DNA from: JANNVZ01 sp031418455
Lineage (GTDB): Bacteria; Bacteroidota; Bacteroidia; Flavobacteriales_D; Sanyastnellaceae
Direction of reading: 5' to 3'
Assembly: GCA_031418455.1 (NCBI GenBank)
Contig: JANOXJ010000265.1
Coordinates: forward strand, 1 to 23,368
DNA length: 23,368 bases
Both the position numbers and the translations under genes were made by a program. Below the pieces are notes generated by a model. It was not told where the DNA came from. It did no database searches and saw nothing but the letters and a program-made list of their open reading frames with translations. Shown piece by piece: positions 9,601 through 16,870 of the stretch. The number at the start of each line of letters is the position of its first letter. Within the stretch, counting starts at the first letter, position 1.

Positions 9601-10007
9601 AAATACTCGACCAAATTAATAATGTGCAATGGTATTATTATGGCACTCCTATACCAAGCACAGGGCCAGTGTTTACCCCCACACAATCAGGAGTATATTT
9701 TGCCATTGCTACCCTTATAAATGGATGTGTTGCTATTTCTCCTGAAGTTTCTATAGTTGGTGTAAACGAGTTTATGGCAGATGCATATTCAATTTATCCC
9801 AATCCAACCAGCAATTTTACCAATCTTCAGTTAGGCAGCACGCCAGCCAATTTAGTAATATCTAATACTCTTGGCCAGCCTGTAAAATCTCTTTCTAATG
9901 TGAAAGGGCTTCAACAGATAGACTGTACTAATTTGCCCCGAGGCACTTATGTAGTTCAAATTACAAGCAATCAAACCAACACCCGTCTGAAACTAGTGGT
10001 AGAATAA
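6651..10007 (+). CDS. Large multidomain T9SS-exported surface protein (CUB-like, PKD, P-domain, SdrD-like, DUF7619, sorting domain)
   Basis: This is a 1118-residue secreted protein with a signal peptide at 1-24 (...LFAQ). Approximate domains: CUB-like 41-153 with CDRLFIYDGTS; PKD 160-250 with NYVWHFMDGN and YNVRLIVLDD; proprotein-convertase P-domain 283-452 with HSYMGDLGISL, GVWTLNVTDN and VFEWGIGI; weak Ig-like region 455-605; SdrD/CnaB-like 612-700 with GYTFLDANANGIFDTDE; DUF7619-type module 827-965 with CSYDPNDKRE, DYVIRFQNTGTAPA and IYFDANSPIVTN; Ig-like 970-1036; and a type A T9SS sorting domain 1042-1118 (SIYPNPTSN... LPRGTYVVQI). No protease or other catalytic domain is visible, although P-domains commonly accompany subtilisin-like proteases. 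An adhesive or structural role on the cell surface is the likely reading. Terminators on both sides make it monocistronic. Isoleucine codons (ATT/ATC/ATA mixed) and base composition differ from its neighbours. Confidence 0.9.
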   Translation: MKSNLSLIVSLVICCLFSEDLFAQCGNAGVYCHELSLHHICEGTYLDNGGNGAYAEENASMTFCPDIEGYRTSLTFSEFDLDLVNGIAWCDRLFIYDGTSNSDSLIGIYYGTSLLGQTITASNSNPSGCLLIKFDTNGSVNTTHTGWVATVACVQACAPPHANAGVLNSTVESNVYLNCISNEISFSAQGSTAAEGHNIENYVWHFMDGNSVVTADESTTHLYNDDAIYNVRLIVLDDVGCADDTIIHVGVVGGPILNVPNEINACVGTEVVLNPDYEPQTIFSSVNFTDHTLTYIADGTSYTYEITLEIASFEPGATISTCNDFINVFANMEHSYMGDLGISLTCPNGTNVSLVEWGVNGGGGTFLGQALDDNGSEPGIGDDYYWTPNATNGTWGENAEWGISTLPSGNYEAYGNLCELVGCPLNGVWTLNVTDNLAIDNGHVFEWGIGISPDSDGLLLSYTPVIDSSAAGSYWSGESISLLSDNADVATINTSVVGVNDLQYTTIDNLGCTFISNFVVNVIENPIVITLDEYFVYSETNTWLNAEISGLTNPNLVEYSWLPVVGLSYPDYPLTEVLLPNDVDIYTLTVTSPSLLGCSAQDSVSMNLPELMVSGYTFLDANANGIFDTDESVLPNFPIYNNSGTLTYSNAEGYYWVYCTFGTNTVTLSVDGSLWNVTTPTSFTTILDDNQYESINNNFGIVSNGNAQTIINGSISNINTWCLTVSSQALSVANNGNTMGTGYMVYTYDPLCTYISATPEPYQIVDNNLYFAYTDLTYNEVQLFNVLLDMPDNAEQGDQLSFSMSTFYYNDSLEIFENSDLVNSQLSCSYDPNDKREFSGIGEDGQVPPNSVLDYVIRFQNTGTAPAFDVMIVDQLPNQVLFNTLHPVAASHPYTVNVSPAGVATFMFDNIMLPDSSSDFEGSIGFIHFKINLTDGLALGTVIHNEASIYFDANSPIVTNQTTNTIFYCTGEELNINVNGMEIEILDQINNVQWYYYGTPIPSTGPVFTPTQSGVYFAIATLINGCVAISPEVSIVGVNEFMADAYSIYPNPTSNFTNLQLGSTPANLVISNTLGQPVKSLSNVKGLQQIDCTNLPRGTYVVQITSNQTNTRLKLVVE

Positions 10008-10035
10008 TTTATTTAGTTATTAATAGTATATAGAG

Positions 10036-10067
10036 AAACCCTGATAAGCTTGCTATCAGGGTTTTTT
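10036..10067 (+). terminator. Rho-independent terminator after the large surface-protein gene
   Basis: An 11-bp perfect stem (AAACCCTGATA / TATCAGGGTTT) with a 7-base loop ends in six T (10062-10067). It begins 29 bases after the stop codon at 10007. Confidence 0.92.
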
Positions 10068-10196
10068 GTGCCAATTGTTGTTTGTAAGGTTGTTTCATAA
10101 TATGTACAGAAAAAAGTGGCGTTTTTAAGCCATTACATAGGCATATTTGCACACGGCACTTATGCCTTATTATATAAAAGCATTATAAAATACGTT

Positions 10197-11303
10197 ATGA
10201 AGAAGATAGCAGTGGCATTGGTCGCATTAGCAGGTGTAGGTTTGGTTTTTTGTACTCCTAAAAAAGAAGTGGCTGCACCAGCTCCTGTTTCTATAGGCGA
10301 AACTGACGAACCTATACACTACGCGCAAGAAAAACACTTTGCCAATGTGCGCCAACTTACCTATGGTGGCAACAATGCCGAGGCATACTGGAATTTTGCT
10401 GGCAATCAACTCATTTTCCAAAGCGATAACAAAAACTGGGGCTTGGGCTGCGACCAAATATTTGTGCTAGACACAAAACGCGAGGCCGATAGCACCAAAC
10501 AGAAACTAATAAGTACAGGTAAAGGCCGCACCACTTGTAGCTTTTTTATGCCTGGCGACAAATCTATTTTGTATGCCAGCACGCATCTTAAAATGGACAC
10601 TTGCCCTGCTGTGCCTGTAAAAGAAGGAGGGCGTTATGTGTGGCCTATTTACCCTGAGTACGACATTTTTGAGGCCGACCTCAATGGTAAAATTCTACAT
10701 CAGTTTACTACCGAAGTTGGATATGATGCTGAAGCAACTGTGTCGCCCAAAGGCGATAAAATAATTTTTACCAGCACGCGAAGTGGCGATTTGGACTTGT
10801 GGACTATGAATATAGATGGCACAGGCCTTAAGCAAATAACCAATACTTTGGGTTATGATGGTGGCGCGGCTTTCTCGCCCGATGGCAAGAAAATAGTGTG
10901 GCGCGCTTCCAGACCCACCACCACCGATGATGTAAAAAAATACCGCGACTTGTTGAAACAGGATTTAGTAGAACCAACCAACCTTGAAATATTTGTAGCA
11001 GATGTGGATGGTAGCAATGTGAAGCAAGTAACCAACTTGGGCAAAGCCAACTGGGCACCTTATTTTCACCCTAAGGGCAACAAAATTCTTTTCTGTAGCA
11101 ATCACAAAAGTGCCATTGGTTTTCCGTTCAATATATTTATGATAAATGTGGATGGCACTAATTTGGAGCAAGTAACCTTCGATACTCAGTTCGACTCTTT
11201 CCTAATGTTTTCGCCCGATGGCAAGAAGGTTTCTTTTTGTAGCAACAGGCACAACGGACGCACGCGCGACACCAATGTGTTCATAGCCGATTGGGTGGAT
11301 TAG
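10197..11303 (+). CDS. PD40/TolB-like beta-propeller protein, exported
   Basis: This 368-residue protein is built from WD40-like PD40 repeats, as in the TolB propeller. Repeats are seen as 'SPKGDKIIFTSTRSGDLDLW' (183-202), 'MNIDGTGLKQIT' (204-215), 'FSPDGKKIVWRASRP' (226-240), 'ADVDGSNVKQVT' (268-279), 'FHPKGNKILFCSN' (290-302), 'INVDGTNLEQVT' (316-327) and 'FSPDGKKVSFCSNR' (338-351). An N-terminal hydrophobic stretch ending in Cys19 resembles a lipoprotein signal, but the residue before the cysteine is Phe (LVFC), outside the usual Gly/Ala/Ser. I chose ATG 10197 over an in-frame start at 10116 because it gives MKK plus a signal-like segment. No catalytic domain is present. The protein probably sits in the periplasm or membrane and binds a partner. 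Confidence 0.85.
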   Translation: MKKIAVALVALAGVGLVFCTPKKEVAAPAPVSIGETDEPIHYAQEKHFANVRQLTYGGNNAEAYWNFAGNQLIFQSDNKNWGLGCDQIFVLDTKREADSTKQKLISTGKGRTTCSFFMPGDKSILYASTHLKMDTCPAVPVKEGGRYVWPIYPEYDIFEADLNGKILHQFTTEVGYDAEATVSPKGDKIIFTSTRSGDLDLWTMNIDGTGLKQITNTLGYDGGAAFSPDGKKIVWRASRPTTTDDVKKYRDLLKQDLVEPTNLEIFVADVDGSNVKQVTNLGKANWAPYFHPKGNKILFCSNHKSAIGFPFNIFMINVDGTNLEQVTFDTQFDSFLMFSPDGKKVSFCSNRHNGRTRDTNVFIADWVD

Positions 11304-11401
11304 AAATAAATAGTTGCCTTATGGAAATGAAATACGCACCAGTCTATTTCAACTTAAGTAAGTGACAGTAAAAAAGCATAGCAGCAATAAATAAAATAAA
11401 A

Positions 11402-13270
11402 GTGTTTCTACCTACTAAAAATACACCTCGTTGGATCATCTTTCTTATAGATGTCACTATATGCGTGGTGGCCTATATAATGGCGTATTTGGTAAGGTTT
11501 GAGTTTAAACCACCTGCTAACGAGGTGGATTTGGCGCTTGTGTTTGCTCCTATTTTTTTAGCAGTTCGCATGCTTTCTTTTTATATTGGAAAAACGTATG
11601 CAGGCATTATTCGCTACACAAGCACACAAGATACACAGCGCATTTTCACAGTGCTTACAGTGGGCACTGTATTTTTTGCATTGCTCAATCAAGTGCGTTT
11701 TCATTTTTACGATCATCTGTTTTTTATTCCTTACAGCATACTTATACTGGAGTATTTGCTCACCTTGTTTGCCATGGTAGTTAGCCGCATAGCGGTAAAG
11801 GTGATGTACATGGAATTAAAAAATCCTGAATCGGCACGCAAGCGTGTAGTAATTTATGGAGCAGGCGAAAGTGGTCTTATTACCAAGCGCACCATCGATC
11901 GCGACTCGCGCTCTGGCACAGAGGTAATAGCATTTATAGACGATGATGCTACCAAAAGCGGAAAAAAACTGGAAGGTGCCAGCATATATCAAACACAGAA
12001 AATAGACGAATTATTCAGCACCGGGCGTGTAGACGAAATAATAATAGCCATACCATCTATAGACCATAAAAAGAAAGCTGCTTTTATAAGCAAAGCACTA
12101 GGCTACAATGTGCGTGTGAGCAACATACCACCGGTGAAACAGTGGATAGGTGGACAGCTAAGTGTGCGCCAGATTAGAGATATACGCATAGAAGATTTGC
12201 TGGGCCGCGAGTCTATAAAATTAGACAGTGCTGCTGTGCGCACAGAGGTAAAAGACAAAGTAATACTAATAACCGGAGCGGCTGGTAGCATAGGCAGCGA
12301 GCTGGTAAGGCAGCTATTGGCATACGAACCAAAGAAGGTGGTAGTGCTGGATCAAGCTGAGACTCCATTGTTCGAATTGGAAAATGAATTGCACAATGCT
12401 GGTCACACAGCACGTTGCGAAATAGTGATGGGCGATGTTCGTCAGGCCGATCGTATGCGCAGAATGATGGTTTACTTCCGTCCGCAAATAATATTTCATG
12501 CAGCGGCATACAAGCATGTGCCACTTATGGAGAGCAACCCAAGCGAAGCAGTCTTGGCCAACGTACAAGGCACACAAATAATGGCTGAACTGGCTGATGA
12601 ATTTGGTGTAGAAAAATTTGTGCTAATAAGTACTGACAAGGCAGTAAACCCAACAAGTGTAATGGGCTGCACCAAACGCATTGCAGAAATATTTGTGCAA
12701 TCGAAAAATAAAAATTCTGCCACTGCATACATCACCACGCGCTTTGGAAATGTGCTTGGCTCTAATGGTTCGGTTATACCTATTTTTAAAAAGCAAATAG
12801 AAGAGGGCGGTCCACTTACTGTTACCCACCCCGATGTTACCCGCTATTTTATGACCATACCTGAGGCTGTGCAACTGGTGTTAGAAGCAGGTACTATGGG
12901 CAGCGGTGGCGAAATTTTTGCCTTTGATATGGGCGAAAGTGTGAAGGTGATAGACCTAGCTAAAAACATGATAAAACTGTCGGGCATGGAAGAGGGCAAG
13001 GATATAGAAATAGTTTATACCGGACTACGCCCAGGCGAAAAACTATATGAAGAAGTGCTAAGCTCTGCGGAAAACACACTGCCTACACATAACAAAAAAA
13101 TAGTAGTGGCGCAGGTAAGAGAGTACAATTTTGAAGAAGTAAAAAAAGATGTACAGGAGCTTATTGCCCTCTTTGATGAGCAGGACAACGAGAAGATAGT
13201 GGCCAAGATGAAAGCCATGGTGCCAGAATTTGTGAGTAACAACAGCGAATATGAAGTGCTGGATAAGTAA
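11402..13270 (+). CDS. Membrane-bound nucleotide-sugar 4,6-dehydratase (PglF/WbpM/CapD family)
   Basis: This 622-residue protein matches the large polytopic sugar-nucleotide dehydratases (typically about 600-660 residues) that convert UDP-GlcNAc to a 4-keto-6-deoxy sugar for surface glycans. Residues 10-135 form four membrane segments. A first Rossmann-like domain has GAGESG (153-158). The catalytic SDR domain begins at 285 with the NAD-binding GAAGSIG (292-298). STDKAVNPTSVMGCTK at 410-425 supplies Thr411, Asp412, Lys413, Met421 and Lys425; Met replaces the classical SDR Tyr, as known for PglF-type enzymes. RFGNVLGSNGSVIP and THPDVTRYFMTIPEA follow. The start is GTG, because upstream in-frame codons reach a TAA at 11369 without another usual start codon. 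It lies 98 bases after the PD40 gene with no terminator between, and no other glycan gene is in the window. Confidence 0.93.
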   Translation: MFLPTKNTPRWIIFLIDVTICVVAYIMAYLVRFEFKPPANEVDLALVFAPIFLAVRMLSFYIGKTYAGIIRYTSTQDTQRIFTVLTVGTVFFALLNQVRFHFYDHLFFIPYSILILEYLLTLFAMVVSRIAVKVMYMELKNPESARKRVVIYGAGESGLITKRTIDRDSRSGTEVIAFIDDDATKSGKKLEGASIYQTQKIDELFSTGRVDEIIIAIPSIDHKKKAAFISKALGYNVRVSNIPPVKQWIGGQLSVRQIRDIRIEDLLGRESIKLDSAAVRTEVKDKVILITGAAGSIGSELVRQLLAYEPKKVVVLDQAETPLFELENELHNAGHTARCEIVMGDVRQADRMRRMMVYFRPQIIFHAAAYKHVPLMESNPSEAVLANVQGTQIMAELADEFGVEKFVLISTDKAVNPTSVMGCTKRIAEIFVQSKNKNSATAYITTRFGNVLGSNGSVIPIFKKQIEEGGPLTVTHPDVTRYFMTIPEAVQLVLEAGTMGSGGEIFAFDMGESVKVIDLAKNMIKLSGMEEGKDIEIVYTGLRPGEKLYEEVLSSAENTLPTHNKKIVVAQVREYNFEEVKKDVQELIALFDEQDNEKIVAKMKAMVPEFVSNNSEYEVLDK

Positions 13271-13320
13271 CCGCTCAATAGAATATAATTACACGATATT
13301 TCATCATATTTGCAACTGAA

Positions 13321-13722
13321 ATGACACTGGATAAAAACATAGAGATAGCCAATCTGCAGGCTGAAATAGGCAAGTACATAGGCATGGGCGTAAACAGCCT
13401 CATTTTTAATTTCGAAGAGCATGCACGCGTGGTAGTGTTGCGCCTTATAACGGTAAATCCGCGGCACAATCAGTCATTCCTGTTTCATACCTGCGAGGGT
13501 GTAACCAAGGTAGATGCGCTTAAGACTATGTTGGAGTATGTAAAGGGATATAAAGACGAAGACAGCAGCTTTACTATTCAGTGGACCCTCAAGGGCGAGA
13601 GCAATTTGCATACATCTTATTTCCGTGCTAAAAATATTCTGAGTGCATTGGACAAGTTGTACTACGACCGCGACCCTAATAGCATCACCGTATTCAGTGT
13701 GATGATGAATCCAATTTCTTAA
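13321..13722 (+). CDS. Hypothetical protein, 133 residues
   Basis: I do not recognise this family. The protein is soluble, with no signal peptide or membrane segment, of mixed alpha/beta character and mildly acidic overall. The N-terminal 20 residues look helical, followed by alternating hydrophobic strands (VNSLIFNF, ARVVVLRLIT, SFTIQWTL, SITVFSVMMN) and a helix around ALKTMLEYVKGYKDE. The gene lies 50 bases after the dehydratase and 14 before yigZ, so it is probably co-transcribed with both. CATATTTG at 13305-13312 differs by one base from the Bacteroidota -7 element but has no matching -33 element. Coding status is supported by length, tight spacing to neighbours and a plausible protein composition. 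Confidence 0.7.
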   Translation: MTLDKNIEIANLQAEIGKYIGMGVNSLIFNFEEHARVVVLRLITVNPRHNQSFLFHTCEGVTKVDALKTMLEYVKGYKDEDSSFTIQWTLKGESNLHTSYFRAKNILSALDKLYYDRDPNSITVFSVMMNPIS

Positions 13723-13736
13723 CAGCCCTGCAGCAG

Positions 13737-14348
13737 GTGAGTGAAATCACTTACAAAACTATAGCAGCCCCATCGGAGGCTCAGTACCGTGTGCTTGGCA
13801 GCAGGCACATAAGTTATGCCTACCCGGTGGTCACCGAGGACCAAATAAAAACTATAATAGATCAGCTTTGGAAAGAGCACCACAGCGCTACACATGTTTG
13901 CTACGCCTGGCGATTGGGTTGGGAGAAAAAACTATACAGAATAAATGATGATGGTGAGCCTGGTGGCACTGCCGGCAAACCCATATATGGTCAAATACAA
14001 TCGTTTGATTTAACTAACATACTTATAGCGGTAGTTCGCTACTATGGTGGCACCAAGCTAGGCACCGGTGGACTTATAGATGCTTATAAAACTGCGGCCA
14101 AACTTGCTATAGAAGCTGCCAGTATATTGGAGCACGAGGTGCAGGATGTATATCAATTAACTTTTACCCACGAGCAATTGCCACGTGTGATGAAGGCCCT
14201 TAAAGAAATGCAGATGAATAAAATAAACTCTGTGCTCGATTTGAATTGCATGCTTGAATTTTCAATAAGAAAATCGCAGCAAAAAAAATTAGAAGATTTA
14301 TCGGCTGATTTGACAGACGCTGTTTTAGCCTACAAGGGCACGCTTTAG
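13737..14348 (+). CDS. yigZ: YigZ/IMPACT family protein
   Basis: This 203-residue protein is close to the usual length of the family (about 205). The IMPACT N-terminal domain signatures are clear: a His-Ala-Thr-His-Val-type segment (SATHVCYAWRLG, 50-61), DDGEPGGTAGKPI (71-83) and VVRYYGGTKLGTGGL (99-113). The C-terminal DUF1949-like ferredoxin fold covers about 140-200. E. coli YigZ and eukaryotic IMPACT are linked to translation control (IMPACT inhibits GCN2), but the bacterial biochemical role is not settled. Translation starts at GTG 13737, only 14 bases after the preceding stop; the next codons SEITYKTI fit the family N-terminus. It is the last gene before a two-way terminator. Confidence 0.92.
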   Translation: MSEITYKTIAAPSEAQYRVLGSRHISYAYPVVTEDQIKTIIDQLWKEHHSATHVCYAWRLGWEKKLYRINDDGEPGGTAGKPIYGQIQSFDLTNILIAVVRYYGGTKLGTGGLIDAYKTAAKLAIEAASILEHEVQDVYQLTFTHEQLPRVMKALKEMQMNKINSVLDLNCMLEFSIRKSQQKKLEDLSADLTDAVLAYKGTL

Positions 14349-14647
14349 ATTCTTTGCACAGCGCACTTTGCTAAAAGTCTGATGCGCGGTGGCGCGCCAA
14401 TTTCAATTAGGTACTTATATTATCCTTGGTTATGGTAGCTACGCCTGCCTCTCCCTCATTATAGATTCCAGTCGCCAATGGAAAGAAGTATTTGGTTAAA
14501 ATACAGCAGCAGCCACTCGCTTGCATCAGGTATTACCATAAACAAGAGGGTGCTATATTTATTGTATGCATACATAAAAAAAAACTCTGGCGAAGTCGCC
14601 AGAGTTTTTTTTATAGTTCTTCAGATAATTAAATGCCTGTGTTTTTC
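14349..14647. other. Convergent intergenic region with a terminator and no convincing gene
   Basis: About 300 bases lie between the converging yigZ and double-PDZ genes. The only clear element is the hairpin at 14576-14612. A plus-strand 66-codon frame (14478-14678) runs through that terminator and into the opposite gene, so I discount it. A minus-strand frame of 39 codons (14526 to 14407) has an ordinary-looking composition but no ribosome site, promoter or recognisable homology. GGCGCGCC at 14391-14398 is a palindrome with no evident role. Confidence 0.5.
14576..14612. terminator. Bidirectional rho-independent terminator between convergent genes
   Basis: The stem ACTCTGGCG / CGCCAGAGT with a short loop is flanked by nine A on the left (14576-14584) and eight T on the right (14605-14612). 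Each strand therefore shows a GC-rich hairpin followed by a U-tract. It can end transcription of yigZ on the plus strand and of the double-PDZ gene on the minus strand, whose stop is at 14648-14650. Confidence 0.9.
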
Positions 14648-16303
14648 TTACAAACCCTTTACTATTTTTTTGCTATAAGATTTGTTGCCCTGTATTATTT
14701 GCAAGTAGTAAGTGCCGTTAGGTTGGGCTGTAATGTCAATGGTGTTTTTATACTTACCATCAAAATCTTTACGCTCTTCTAAATACACTTTATTGCCTAC
14801 TGCATCATATACAGTAATGCTGACATTCTGTTTGTCTTTTGTTTCAAACGATAGGTTTATTACACCATCACCAGGATTGGGGAAGAAGGTAATGGCATCA
14901 AAGTCCAGATTGTTTAGCGTAGACAGTTTTGGCGATGCGGTTTTATTTACAGCCTCCAGTTCTTCTGCTGTTATTTCATCTATTCTTATTTTTATTACTA
15001 TGGTTTCGCGCTCTTGGTCTATCCGTTTCATTTCTTCTAATATGCGCTCGCGTTCTTCTTCCAGCATAAGTTGTTGCTCATCTAAATTTTGCAATAGTTC
15101 TTCCATATGTTGTTTTAAGTTGTCTTCGTTCATGTCAAACTCATAGTCGTATATGTAGTTGCCACCTTCATCCATTCCTTTAAAGTCATGAAAAATGCGG
15201 AAGTCGTCAAAGCCGCTCATAGTGCGTTTGCCAAGCTGGCCTGATAGTCTTTTTTCATTTCCATCGCGCATTATGTTTAAATCCACTGTAGCACCTGGTT
15301 CCATGGCACCTATTATTTCTGCCAATTGGTCAAAGCTGTTTATTTCATTATCATTTATGTGTGTAATAATGTCGTCATTCTTCAGGCCCATAGTTTCGGC
15401 AGCGGTTCCGTTTTCCACATTCACCTTTACTCCATTTTCCGCTTCGTTTTCTTCGCCTGGTGTTACGCCTAAAAATGCAGATTCAATTACGGCACCCTCT
15501 TCACCATTCCAGCTAAAAGGCTGGCATATTTTCATGCTATCATTTGGGCTAAAAATGGTAATGGAATCATCATCTATTCTAAAATTGAATTGGTCCAAAT
15601 CAGGAAATTCGAAATATTGCTGGTCCATATCTCTTTCTTCAGAATATCTCCTTCTGGGAGCCGGCATTTCTTTCTCGCCCAAATTTGCTTTTATTTTTTT
15701 TGTTTTGCCATCGCGCAGCACTTTTAGTTCCACTTTGTCTCCCGGCTTTTTAGAGCCTACATACTGTATTACATCATCCGCTGAGGTTATTTTTTCCTGG
15801 TCTATTTCCACTATCACATCGCCTACCATTATACCTGCTTGTTGCGCGGCAGTGCCCTCTATTACTTCGGTTACTCTTGCCCCAGGTTTTACATCGCTGC
15901 CATTATCCATATTATAGTTTTGGTTCAGCATTACTCCTAAAAACGGACGTTTTTCTAAAGGTGCTGGTGGTGCGGGAGGTGGCGGCATCATAGTCATTGG
16001 CGCATCGGGCGAAAAGAAAAAATGCAAGTTGGCCGAGCTGGAATCCAAATCCAACTTGTCGATATTTATCTCAAACTCCTGACCCGGTTGCAGTTCTCCA
16101 AAGCCATTGAGCACTCCTGCATCTTTCAAAATCTTTTGGATGTCCTCGCCTTCATTAATAATTATTTCGCGGGTTTCTTCGGTTACTGTTCCGTTTGTAT
16201 TTTTCTTAATATAGATTTTGGCCTTTCCTTGAGCTAAAGAGGCCGTTTGGAAAGCCATGCAGCACAAGGCCGCTATGCCAAAAGCAAAATATTTTTTCAT
16301 CAT
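14648..16303 (-). CDS. Secreted double-PDZ protein with coiled coil and T9SS sorting domain
   Basis: This is a 551-residue protein starting MMKKYF (ATG 16303 or 16300), chosen because a signal peptide (1-25, ...ASLAQ) follows directly; an upstream in-frame start at 16396 would bury it. A 95-residue unknown N-terminal part leads to a proline-rich linker (107-115). PDZ 1 spans 119-210 (RPFLGVML, GTAAQQAGIMVGDVIVEI), PDZ 2 spans 275-358 (SAFLGVTP, GTAAETMGLKNDDIITHI), a Glu-rich coiled coil spans 393-455, and a T9SS type A sorting domain spans 474-551 (FFPNPGDG, YDAVGNKVY, QPNGTYYLQI). The PDZ pair resembles that of DegP/HtrA, but there is no trypsin-like protease domain and no His-Asp-Ser triad. 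It may act as a surface or extracellular peptide-binding scaffold. The gene is convergent with yigZ. Confidence 0.88.
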   Translation of the reverse strand: MMKKYFAFGIAALCCMAFQTASLAQGKAKIYIKKNTNGTVTEETREIIINEGEDIQKILKDAGVLNGFGELQPGQEFEINIDKLDLDSSSANLHFFFSPDAPMTMMPPPPAPPAPLEKRPFLGVMLNQNYNMDNGSDVKPGARVTEVIEGTAAQQAGIMVGDVIVEIDQEKITSADDVIQYVGSKKPGDKVELKVLRDGKTKKIKANLGEKEMPAPRRRYSEERDMDQQYFEFPDLDQFNFRIDDDSITIFSPNDSMKICQPFSWNGEEGAVIESAFLGVTPGEENEAENGVKVNVENGTAAETMGLKNDDIITHINDNEINSFDQLAEIIGAMEPGATVDLNIMRDGNEKRLSGQLGKRTMSGFDDFRIFHDFKGMDEGGNYIYDYEFDMNEDNLKQHMEELLQNLDEQQLMLEEERERILEEMKRIDQERETIVIKIRIDEITAEELEAVNKTASPKLSTLNNLDFDAITFFPNPGDGVINLSFETKDKQNVSITVYDAVGNKVYLEERKDFDGKYKNTIDITAQPNGTYYLQIIQGNKSYSKKIVKGL

Positions 16304-16483
16304 AATGTACTTTTTTTTAATTGAAAATTGGGATATAATAAAAGCGGTCACGAATTTAAAAGCACTCTCACTAGCACGAATGTTAAAGGGTCTCAAAAGG
16401 TGTTAATTTAGAAATTCCAGCCCATGCAAAATGTGCAGCCTTTGGTGCTGAATAGAATGAAAGCAATAACAATGGAGAAAAAA

Positions 16484-16870
16484 TTAATTGAGGCTATAGG
16501 GCACTTCCATGCGGAAAAGTGGCACGTTCACACGAAAAACGTCATTGTTTTGCATATTGCGCATGCTGTAAAAACCGCGCATGGTGCCTCTCAAACTTTT
16601 TAAGTCGCAAGCGCTTTGGTAAGAGTAAGACTCGCCTGGCTGCAGTATAGGGTGTTCGCCTATTACACCAGGGCCTTCCACCTCGCGGTTTACTGCAAAC
16701 GAGTCAAAAATGTACCAATGCCTGCGTAGCAATTGAATAGGAAAATCGTTGCCATTAACAATAGTGATGTAGTAGGAAAACAAATACTGCTCCATAACCG
16801 GACAACTTAGTTTTGGCTCGTAATGAGGCACTACAGCTATCTTAACACCAGATGTAACTTGAGTAAGCAT
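16484..16870 (-). CDS. apaG: ApaG protein (DUF525)
   Basis: This 128-residue protein fits the ApaG family in length (about 125-130) and motifs. The family has a fibronectin-III-like beta sandwich. Characteristic stretches are YLFSYYITIVNGNDFPIQLL (29-48), HWYIFD (51-56), the conserved VxGEHPILQPGESYSYQSAC-type segment at 64-88, and GTMRGFYSM (95-103). ApaG has been linked to cobalt resistance and magnesium efflux in enterobacteria, but its biochemical function remains uncertain. The eukaryotic relative is the FBXO3 ApaG domain. The gene is divergent from tamB with about 180 bases between the starts and upstream of the double-PDZ gene on the same strand (about 180 bases apart). I see no hairpin between those two. 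Confidence 0.95.
   Translation of the reverse strand: MLTQVTSGVKIAVVPHYEPKLSCPVMEQYLFSYYITIVNGNDFPIQLLRRHWYIFDSFAVNREVEGPGVIGEHPILQPGESYSYQSACDLKSLRGTMRGFYSMRNMQNNDVFRVNVPLFRMEVPYSLN

Noticed and set aside
13305..13312. CATATTTG before the 133-residue protein gene, also seen at 10142-10149 before the PD40 gene.
   Set aside because: Both differ from TAnnTTTG at the first base and lack a -33 element; the repeat of an AT-rich octamer can be chance.
14391..14398. The GGCGCGCC palindrome in an AT-rich intergenic region, considered as a protein-binding site.
   Set aside because: It is a single copy with no flanking symmetry or link to a regulator; nothing supports a function.
14407..14526. A 39-codon minus-strand ORF with an ordinary protein-like composition between yigZ and the double-PDZ gene.
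   Set aside because: It has no purine-rich ribosome site, no promoter, no recognisable homology, and lies downstream of a strong terminator on its strand; a chance ORF is the simpler explanation.
14478..14678. A 66-codon plus-strand ORF.
   Set aside because: It runs through the two-way terminator into the end of the opposite gene and has no family signal.
15195..15917. A long plus-strand ORF (240 codons) inside the double-PDZ gene.
   Set aside because: It is a shadow frame opposite a well-supported gene with clear PDZ motifs; its Ser/Phe/Pro-rich translation is typical of antisense frames.
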